Assembly: GCA_030453005.1 (NCBI GenBank)
Contig: JAKDLE010000197.1
Location: 1-6,120 of the forward strand
DNA length: 6,120 nucleotides
Direction of reading: 5' to 3'
Source of the DNA: Pseudonocardia sp.
GTDB taxonomy: Bacteria > Actinomycetota > Actinomycetes > Mycobacteriales > Pseudonocardiaceae
Positions 1 through 6,120 of this stretch are shown in pieces. Made by a program: the position numbers and the translations under genes. Each line of letters begins with the position of its first letter. The first letter of the stretch is position 1. The notes under the pieces are model-generated. The model was not told the DNA's origin. It made no database searches and saw only the letters and a program-made list of their open reading frames with translations.

Positions 1-2187
1 CCACGTGGCGGTGGGCCGCCGCGGCCCGTCGTGGGCCACGCCGTCGGCGGTGATCTCGGCGGTGGCGAACGTGTGGGCCGCCGCGGCGTAGGCGTCGGGG
101 AAGAACGAGTCGAACGCGCCGATCGCGATGCGACGGAACTCGTCGAGCGGGCTCTCCCGGGCGAGGGCGCGCAGGTGGATGCCCTCGCGCACGTCGTCGA
201 GGAAGGCCAGGTGGTCCGACCAGGCGCGGTCGAGGTGGGCCAGCACGATCCGGCGGGCGGCGTCGGCGAGCACCGCATCCCCGACGGCGTCACGTAGGGC
301 GGCCCACCGCTCGGCACAGCGGTCCCGCAGATGGCGCACCTCGCCGCCGAGCACGCGGTCGCGGTGGGCCAGCACGACGGCGCGCTGCTCGTCGTCGACG
401 GTGCCGTAGCGCCAGGTGGTGCGCCGGGCCTCCAGCGCGCGGCCCTCCGCGACCCGTTGGGCGTGCTCCACGGTCTCCCGCGTGCCTGCGTCGTGCAGCG
501 GCCCGTCGGTGGGCGGAGCCGGCGCGTCGGGGACGTGGTGGGTCACCAGGTCGTCGCCCAGGCTCGTGAAGAACACCGAGGAGCCGGGGTCGCCCTGGCG
601 TCCGGCGCGGCCGCGGAGCTGGTCGTCGAGCCTGCCGCTCTCGTAGCGCCCGCAGCCCACGACGTGCAGCCCGCCGAGCGCCGCGACCCCCGGGCCGAGC
701 CGGATGTCGGTGCCCCGGCCCGCCATCTGGGTGGAGATCGTGACGCGGCCGCGCAGCCCGGCCTCGGCCACGATGGCCGCCTCCTCGGCGTCGTTGCGGG
801 CGTTGAGCACGGCGCACTCGACGCCCGCGGCACCGAGCGCCGCGGCCAGCCGCTCGGAGGAGGCGACGTCCTGCGTGCCGACCAGCACGGGGCGTCCGCC
901 TGCGTGCACCTCCGCGACGTGCGCGACGAGGGCGGACTCCTCGGCCGCGACGGTGCCGTGCAGCCGGTCGGGCTCGTCGACGCGGACGCAGGGGGCGTGG
1001 GTGGGCACCGCGCCCGCCTCGAGCCGGTAGAACTCCGCGAGCTGCTCGGCCACGGCCACCGCGGTGCCGCTCATCCCGCAGACGGTGCGGTACCGCCGGA
1101 TCAGCGCCTGCACGACGATCCGGTCGAGCACCTCGCCCGTCGGGCTCGCGGCCAGCCCCTCCTTGGCCTCGACGGCGGCGTGGAGCCCGTCGGGCCAGCG
1201 CTGCAGGTGCGCCACCCGGCCGCGGGCGTCGTCGATCAGCTCCACGCGGCCGTCGCGCACCAGGTAGTCGACGTCGCGGTGCAGCAGCGCGCGGGCGTGC
1301 AGGGCGACGTGCACGCGGGTGAGGCGCTCGGCGTGCTCGGTGGTGTAGAGGTCCACACCGCCCAGGGCCCGTTCGATCCGCGCCAGGCCGCGGTCGGTGA
1401 GGTGCACGTTGCGGGCGTCGGCGTCGGCCTCGAAGTGCACGCCCTCGCGCAGGCCCGCCACGGCCGCGGTGACCGCGGGGTCACCCGCGGCCCCCTCGGC
1501 CGCGCCCGCGAGCACCAGCGGCACCCGCGCCTGGTCGATCAGCACCGAGTCGACCTCGTCGACGACGACGACGTCGGGTTCGAGGAGCACGACGTCGTCC
1601 GCGTCGGTGCACAGCCGGTCGCGCAGGACGTCGAACCCGACCTCGCTCACCGAGACGTAGGCGACGTCGCACCCGTAGGCGGCCCGGCGCTCCACGGTGT
1701 CGCTGTGCTGCCCCACCCACCCGACGGTGACGCCGAGCGCGGCGTACAGCGGGCCCATCCACTCGGCGTCGCGGCGGGCGAGGTAGTCGTTGACGGAGAC
1801 GACGTGCACCCGCCTGCCCTGGCGCGCGTACCCCGCGGCGGCGAGCGCGCCGACCAGCGTCTTGCCCTCGCCGGTGGCCATCTCGACGACGTGCCCGGTG
1901 AGCAGCCCGACGACGCCGTGCAGCTGCTCGTCGAACGGACGCTGGTCCAGGGTGCGGCGGGCGGCCTCGCGGCCGAGCGCGCAGAACTCGGTGAGCTCGG
2001 GGTCGGTGAACGGGCGGCGCGGCCCGGCGTCGAGCCCACCGAGCGAGGCGACGGCGTCCTCCCGGCCCCCGGCGGCGAGGGCCAGCCGGCGCGCGCGCCG
2101 CAGGTCGGCGGTGCCGGGACGCTGCAGGAACCGCCGGACCCGGGCGCGCAGACCGTCCGTCCAGCTCGCCCGCGCCACGGACTCCAC
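1..2187 (-). CDS. secA2: SecA2 accessory Sec translocase ATPase (3' end off window)
   Basis: Accessory preprotein translocase ATPase, which in actinobacteria helps export a small set of proteins at the membrane with SecYEG, alongside essential SecA1. I translated the minus strand by hand: 729 codons without a stop, running off the left edge. Visible motifs are PFDEQ (84-88), Walker A MATGEGKT (103-110), NDYLARRDAEWMG (133-145), Walker B DEVD (210-213), CGMSGTA (370-376), GRGTDIRLG (490-498) and the arginine-finger stretch QLRGRAGRQGDPGSS (523-537). The helical wing (LDRAWSDHL, DVREGIHLRAL) starts near 650. SecA2 rather than SecA1 is indicated by VPLVLAG after the DEVD box, by LQRWPDGLHAAVEAKEG, and by the RPTATW tail, where M. 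tuberculosis SecA2 has RPTSTW about 25 residues before its end. No ATG follows the upstream in-frame stop. GTG at 2187 is the first start and GTG at 2178 is an alternative. Residue 219 is Gln where SecA proteins usually have Glu, but it is not the catalytic Glu211. Confidence 0.95.
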   Translation of the reverse strand, partial: MESVARASWTDGLRARVRRFLQRPGTADLRRARRLALAAGGREDAVASLGGLDAGPRRPFTDPELTEFCALGREAARRTLDQRPFDEQLHGVVGLLTGHVVEMATGEGKTLVGALAAAGYARQGRRVHVVSVNDYLARRDAEWMGPLYAALGVTVGWVGQHSDTVERRAAYGCDVAYVSVSEVGFDVLRDRLCTDADDVVLLEPDVVVVDEVDSVLIDQARVPLVLAGAAEGAAGDPAVTAAVAGLREGVHFEADADARNVHLTDRGLARIERALGGVDLYTTEHAERLTRVHVALHARALLHRDVDYLVRDGRVELIDDARGRVAHLQRWPDGLHAAVEAKEGLAASPTGEVLDRIVVQALIRRYRTVCGMSGTAVAVAEQLAEFYRLEAGAVPTHAPCVRVDEPDRLHGTVAAEESALVAHVAEVHAGGRPVLVGTQDVASSERLAAALGAAGVECAVLNARNDAEEAAIVAEAGLRGRVTISTQMAGRGTDIRLGPGVAALGGLHVVGCGRYESGRLDDQLRGRAGRQGDPGSSVFFTSLGDDLVTHHVPDAPAPPTDGPLHDAGTRETVEHAQRVAEGRALEARRTTWRYGTVDDEQRAVVLAHRDRVLGGEVRHLRDRCAERWAALRDAVGDAVLADAARRIVLAHLDRAWSDHLAFLDDVREGIHLRALARESPLDEFRRIAIGAFDSFFPDAYAAAAHTFATAEITADGVAHDGPRRPTATW

Positions 2188-2191
2188 GCTA
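2186..2191 (-). promoter_or_regulatory. Candidate -10 element for secA2, possibly leaderless
   Basis: On the minus strand the hexamer TAGCGT fits the actinobacterial -10 pattern TANNNT. It is followed by seven bases and then GTG at 2178, the spacing expected if transcription begins on the start codon (a leaderless mRNA). No convincing -35 was seen and no good ribosome binding site precedes either GTG. If this is right, the secA2 start is 2178, because the hexamer overlaps the 2187 GTG. This is inference from a short, common pattern. Confidence 0.25.
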
Positions 2192-2233
2192 CGGCCAGGT
2201 TTGGGCAGGCGGCGGGGCGGGGATGACCAGGGC
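2188..2233. promoter_or_regulatory. Divergent intergenic gap between secA2 and formate dehydrogenase operon
   Basis: Only 46 bp separate the two predicted GTG starts, so the control signals for both directions must lie here or inside the 5' ends of the genes. On the plus strand the G-rich stretch at about 2211-2222 (ending GGGGAT at 2219-2224) lies nine bases before the formate dehydrogenase GTG and is the only candidate ribosome binding site. It is weak. No clear TANNNT -10 for the plus strand, no inverted-repeat operator and no terminator were found. An ATG at 2223 is out of frame with the enzyme. Confidence 0.4.
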
Positions 2234-5200
2234 GTGCTGGAGCGGATCGATGACCTGCTGTCCCGTTGGCCCGCCTATCGCCAGATGTCCGGCGGCGACC
2301 CCCTCGGACGAGGAACGGCGGCGCGCGGCCACGGGACCGTGGACGAGACCGCCCGTACCCTCGACGCCGACACCGTCACGAAGTCGGTCTGCCCGTTCTG
2401 CGCCGTGGGGTGCGGGCAGACTATCTTCGCGAAGGACGGGAGGGTCACCCACGTCGAGGGCGATCCGGACTCGCCGATCAGCCGCGGGCGGCTGTGCCCG
2501 AAGGGCTCCTCGACGCTGACGCTGCTCACCGCCCCCACCCGGCAGACGACGGTGCGCTACCGGCGCCCGTACGGCACCGAGTGGGAGGACCTCGACCTCG
2601 ACACGGCCGTCGACATGATCGTCGACCGGGTGCTGGCGACGCGGGAGCAGACCTGGCAGGACGTCGACAACCTGGGCAGGCACCTGCACCGCACGATGGG
2701 GATAGCGAGCCTCGGAGGGGCGACCCTCGACAACGAGGAGAACTACCTCATGAAGAAGCTCTACACCGCGATGGGCGCGGTGCAGATCGAGAACCAGGCC
2801 CGTATTTGACACAGTTCCACCGTCCCCGGTCTGGGGACCAGCTTCGGTCGCGGCGGCGCCACGAACTACCAGCAGGACCTGGCGAACTCCGACTGCATCG
2901 TCATCCAGGGCTCCAACATGGCCGAGGCGCACCCGGTCGGGTTCCAGTGGGTGATGGAGGCCAAGAAGCGCGGGGCCACCGTCATCCACGTCGACCCGCG
3001 GTTCACCCGGACCTCGGCGGTGGCCGACCTGCACGTCCCGATCCGTGCGGGCACCGACATCGCGTTCCTCGGCGGGCTGATCCACCACGTGCTGGAGACC
3101 GGTGCGTGGTTCGAGGACTACGTGCGGGCCTACACGAACGCGCCGATGATCGTCCGCGAGGACTTCCGGGACACCGAGGACCTCGACGGCCTGTTCTCCG
3201 GGTTCGACCCCGAGACGCGCCTCTACGACGTGCGGTCGTGGCAGTACGCCGGTGGCACGGCCGAGGCGGCGGTCGGGCGGCGCGACGAGAAGCAGACGAT
3301 GCCGTCGCACGAGCGGGGCCAGATCGCAGGCTCCGGCGGCGTCCCGACGACCAGCGACCCGGAACGGGACGACACGTTGGAGCACCCGCGGTGCGTGTTC
3401 CAGCTGCTCAAGCGCCACTACTCGCGCTACACCCCGGAGATGGTGCAGGAGGTGTGCGGGATTCCGCCGGAGACCTTCCGGCAGGTGGCCGACGCGCTGA
3501 CCGCCAACTCGGGGCGTGAGCGCACCAGCGCGTTCGCCTACGCCGTGGGCTGGACGCACCACACCGTCGGCGTGCAGTACATCCGGGCGGCGTCGATCCT
3601 GCAGTCCCTGCTGGGCAACATCGGACGGCCCGGCGGCGGGATCATGGCGCTGCGCGGGCACGCCAGCATCCAGGGCTCCACCGACATCCCCACGCTGTTC
3701 GACCTGCTGCCCGGCTACATTCCCATGCCCAACGCCCACCGCGAGCAGACCCTCGACACCTTCATCGAGGCCAACTCGGGGAACAAGGGCTTCTGGGGCG
3801 ACATGGACGCCTACCTGGTGAGCCTGCTCAAGTCCTGGTTCGGAGACGCGGCCACCCCGGAGAACGACTTCTGCTTCGACGACCTGCCGCGGCTCGACGG
3901 CGACCACTCCACCTTCCACACGGTGATGGACCAGGCCGACGGCAAGGTGCCCGGCTACTTCGTGATCGGGGAGAACCCGGCGGTCGGCACGGCCAACTCG
4001 CGCATGCAGCGCCAGGGCCTCGCGAAGCTGGAGTGGCTGGTGGTCCGCGACCTGAACATGATCGAGACCGCGACGTTCTGGAAGAACGGCCCGGAGATCG
4101 CGACCGGCGAGCAGCACATGGAGGACATCGGCACCGAGGTGTTCTTCCTGCCCGCCGCGAACCACTCGGAGAAGGAGGGCACGTTCACCAACACGCAGCG
4201 GCTGCTGCAGTGGCGCCACAAGGCCGTCGAGCCGCCGGGGGACTGCCGCAGCGACCTGTGGTTCTACTTCGAACTCGGCAGACGGATCAAGGAGCGGCTC
4301 GCCGTGTCCACCGACCCCCGGGACCGTCCGCTGCAGAACCTGACCTGGGACTACCCCGTCGACGACCACGGCGAGCCGAGCGCCGACGCCGTCCTGCGCG
4401 AGATCAACGGGACCGGGCCCGACGGACGGGCCGTCAACGACTACACCGAGCTGCGCGCCGACGGATCGACGCGCTGCGGCTGCTGGATCTACTCCGGGGT
4501 GTACGCCGACGAGGTGAACCAGGCGGCGCGGCGCGTCCCCGCCTCGCCCGAGGACCCGGGCGCGCACGAGTGGGGATGGGCGTGGCCGATGAACCGCCAC
4601 GTCCTCTACAACCGGGCCTCCGCCGACCCGGACGGCAAGCCGTGGAGCGAGCGCAAGAAGCTCGTCTGGTGGAACGGTGAGCGCTGGACGGGGCACGACG
4701 TCCCGGACTTCCCCCTCACCACCGCGCCCGACTACCGCGCGCCAGAGGGCGCCCGCGCCGGGCAGGCGATCAGCGGGAACGAGCCCTTCGTGATGCAGTC
4801 CGACGGGCGGGCGTGGCTGCACGCCCCGGCCGGGCTGGCCGACGCCCCGATGCCCGCGCACTACGAGCCGCAGGAGTCGCCGGTGCAGAACGCGCTCTAC
4901 CCGCGCCACCGGGCCAGCCCCACCGCCCAGCTGTTCGACCGGCCCGGCAACCGCTACCACGCCGTGCCCGGCACGCCCGGCGGTGACGTCTTCCCCTACG
5001 TGTTCACCACGTTCCGCGTCACCGAGCAGCACACGGCGGGCGGCATGAGCCGGTGGACGCCGCGGATCAACGAGCTGATGCCGGAGATGTTCCTGGAGGT
5101 CTCCCCGGAGCTGGCCGCCGAGCGGGGGCTCGTCAACGCGGAGTGGGCGCACGTCGTCACCGCCCGTTCGGCCGTCGAGGGGCGGGTGCTGGTGACCCGT

Positions 5201-5464
5201 CGGGCCAAGCCGCTGCGGATCGGCTCGGGGGACGGCGGCGAGCGGGTGGTGCACCAGATCGGGGTGCCCTGGCACTGGGGGTCCAACGGGCTGTCCACCG
5301 GGGACGCGGCCAACGAGATGCTGTCGGTGGCGCTGGACCCGAACGTCCACATCATGGAGACCAAGGCCTCCACCTGCGACATCCGACCCGGCCGCCGCCC
5401 GCACGGGCCGGAGCTGGTGGGGTTCCTCGCCGACTACCGCCGGCGCGCCGGCCTGGAGGACTGA
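2234..5464 (+). CDS. fdnG: Formate dehydrogenase catalytic (alpha) subunit, selenocysteine-containing
   Basis: Molybdenum/tungsten bis-MGD formate dehydrogenase, oxidising formate to CO2 and passing electrons to the iron-sulfur subunit encoded next. It is read as 1,076 residues through an in-frame TGA (2807-2809) as Sec192; E. coli FdnG has Sec196. The first [4Fe-4S] site is C53-x2-C56-x3-C60-x27-C88 (VCPFCAVGCGQ, then RLCPKG). Sec192 lies in NQARI-Sec-H, and AEAHPVGFQW, RGHASIQG (Arg474, likely the active-site arginine) and the C-terminal molybdopterin-dinucleotide domain (about 905-1060) follow. GTG 2234 is chosen because the protein then begins MLERIDDLLSRWPAYRQ, leading into GDPLGRG as I recall for relatives. 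A TTG at 2201 is less likely. No twin-arginine or hydrophobic signal is present, unlike E. coli FdnG, so a cytoplasmic location is inferred. About 35 residues (340-377) look inserted relative to E. coli FdnG. The stop overlaps the next start (TGATG). The symbol is by homology, and such genes are also called fdhA or fdh. Confidence 0.94.
2807..2809 (+). other. UGA recoded as selenocysteine (Sec192)
   Basis: This TGA is the only stop in an otherwise continuous frame from 2234 to 5464. The flanking residues, NQARI before and HSSTVPGLG after, match the FdnG active-site context (NQARV-Sec-H). The conserved histidine follows immediately, and the selenocysteine insertion hairpin lies just downstream. 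Sec would be a ligand of the Mo/W centre. A nonsense mutation is unlikely because both halves keep full family conservation and the frame does not shift. Confidence 0.95.
2822..2838 (+). promoter_or_regulatory. Bacterial SECIS element for Sec192
   Basis: A hairpin inside the coding region: GTCCCC (2822-2827) pairs perfectly with GGGGAC (2833-2838) around the five-base loop GGTCT (2828-2832). The loop matches the GGUCU apex of the E. coli fdhF SECIS element recognised by SelB. It starts 18 bases after the TGA, the same distance as in E. coli fdhF as I recall that sequence. The E. coli bulged U has no clear counterpart, because the U at 2823 can pair with A2837. The SelB-binding role is inferred from loop identity and position. 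Confidence 0.85.
5455..5460 (+). promoter_or_regulatory. Ribosome binding site for the iron-sulfur subunit
   Basis: GGAGGA lies inside the last codons of the catalytic subunit gene and ends three bases before ATG 5464. With the TGATG stop-start overlap, this supports ATG 5464 as the start and suggests translational coupling of the two subunits. Confidence 0.75.
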
Positions 5465-6120
5465 TGGCGAACTCTCGCAGCGTCAACTCCCTATGGGGCC
5501 CACTGGCGGACCCGTCCGCCGACTCGGGCTACGACGAGGGACACCCGCCGCGCGTGGGGTTCTTCACGGACACGAGCGTGTGCATCGGCTGCAAGGCGTG
5601 CGAGGTGGCGTGCAAGGAGTGGAACTCGCTGCCCGCCGACGGGGCGGACCCCGCCGACATCGACGTGCTGGCCCTGACCGGCATGAGCTACGACAACACC
5701 GGCGGGCTGGGCGCGAGCACCTACCGGCACGTCGCGTTCATCGAGCAGGAGGTGCCCGCCCGCAGGTCCGCGCAGGTGGACCTGGGCATGCCCGGCTCCG
5801 CGCTGCCCGGCTCGGTGTCGCCGGGGGACGGGCGCGGAGAAGGGTCTGGGGGAGACGCCACCGAGGTGCGCTGGCTCATGTCGTCGGACGTGTGCAAGCA
5901 CTGCACGCACGCCGCCTGCCTCGACGTCTGCCCCACCGGCGCGCTGATCCGCACCGAGCACGGCACCGTGCTGGTACAGGACGACATCTGCAACGGCTGC
6001 GGGTACTGCATCCCCGCGTGCCCGTACGGCGTGATCGACCAGCGCAAGGGAGACGGCGGGGCTTTCAAGTGCACCATGTGCCAGGACCGGCTCGGTGCCG
6101 GTCTGGCGCCCGCGTGCGCC
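5464..6120 (+). CDS. fdnH: Formate dehydrogenase iron-sulfur (beta) subunit, 3' end off window
   Basis: Four-cluster ferredoxin-type subunit that carries electrons from the catalytic subunit towards a membrane partner. The 219 codons visible run off the right edge. Cysteine groups appear in family order: C40-x2-C43-x2-C46-x3-C50 (CIGCKACEVAC), C144-x2-C147-x4-C152-x3-C156P, C176-x2-C179-x2-C182-x3-C186P (CNGCGYCIPACP), and C203-x2-C206-x11-C218, whose final cysteine would lie beyond the window. GASTYRHVAFIEQ (83-95) and WLMSSDVCKHC (137-147) are typical of FdnH-like proteins. Between them, residues 96-133 form a Gly/Ser/Pro-rich low-complexity stretch that looks like a flexible linker. There is no signal peptide. 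A C-terminal membrane helix, as in E. coli FdnH, cannot be judged. ATG 5464 overlaps the upstream stop by one base and has a good ribosome binding site. A membrane subunit (FdnI- or NrfD-like) is expected downstream but not seen. Confidence 0.93.
   Translation, partial: MANSRSVNSLWGPLADPSADSGYDEGHPPRVGFFTDTSVCIGCKACEVACKEWNSLPADGADPADIDVLALTGMSYDNTGGLGASTYRHVAFIEQEVPARRSAQVDLGMPGSALPGSVSPGDGRGEGSGGDATEVRWLMSSDVCKHCTHAACLDVCPTGALIRTEHGTVLVQDDICNGCGYCIPACPYGVIDQRKGDGGAFKCTMCQDRLGAGLAPACA

Noticed and set aside
1560..1580. GAC-rich run that looked like a trinucleotide repeat
   Set aside because: On the minus strand it encodes the hydrophobic strand before the SecA DEVD box (repeated Val codons), so coding explains it.
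331..2226. A 631-codon open frame on the plus strand opposite secA2
   Set aside because: It is the antisense shadow of secA2. The minus strand carries every SecA motif and the plus strand gives no domain-like sequence.
2223..2519. ATG at 2223 as the start of the formate dehydrogenase
   Set aside because: It is in a different frame from the cysteine motif. Its product is Arg/Pro-rich and ends at 2519 without family resemblance.
2807..2809. TGA as a nonsense mutation making a pseudogene
   Set aside because: The position matches the FdnG selenocysteine, the flanking residues are conserved, a SECIS hairpin follows, and the rest of the frame is intact.
2189..5404. A 1,071-codon open frame on the minus strand opposite the formate dehydrogenase gene
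   Set aside because: Its translation is low complexity (Arg/Val/Gly/His-rich) with no recognisable domain. It mirrors a strongly conserved plus-strand gene, as expected of antisense frames in very GC-rich DNA.
2918..5464. A separate gene starting at ATG 2918
   Set aside because: This Met is internal (NMAEAHPVGF in the FdnG family). A protein starting here would lack the first Fe-S cluster and the active-site residue.

Overview
This is a very GC-rich, codon-biased window with GTG starts, most likely from a high-GC actinomycete. A Pseudonocardia- or Mycobacterium-type relative is the best guess, made from memory of family sequences and not from a search. Three genes fill almost the whole window: one on the minus strand and two on the plus strand, separated by a short divergent gap.

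Left part (1-2187, minus strand): the gene for SecA2, the accessory Sec translocase ATPase of actinobacteria. It is complete at its N-terminus, and its last few tens of codons run off the left edge. All the main SecA motor motifs can be read in one unbroken frame. Middle (2188-2233): a 46-bp divergent intergenic gap that must hold, or lie next to, the start signals of both transcription units.

Right part (2234-6120, plus strand): an operon for a molybdenum- or tungsten-dependent formate dehydrogenase of the FdnG/FdnH type. The catalytic subunit (2234-5464) is interrupted by an in-frame TGA at 2807-2809. It sits exactly where FdnG-type enzymes carry selenocysteine, and a perfect small hairpin with the GGUCU loop of the E. 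coli SECIS element follows it. The gene is therefore read as one intact 1,076-residue selenoprotein (Sec192), not as two ORFs or a pseudogene. The iron-sulfur electron-transfer subunit (5464 to the right edge) overlaps its stop codon by one base (TGATG) and carries four cysteine clusters before it is cut off.

Together the two plus-strand genes would oxidise formate to CO2 at a bis-MGD/Sec centre and pass electrons along a chain of [4Fe-4S] clusters, presumably to a membrane quinone-reducing subunit beyond the window. The catalytic subunit shows no twin-arginine signal, unlike E. coli FdnG, which suggests a cytoplasm-facing complex. The host must make selenocysteine (SelA/B/C/D), but none of those genes is in this window. 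No RNA genes, repeats, mobile elements or CRISPR arrays were seen. The window looks like known families, and the selenocysteine recoding site is its most notable content.
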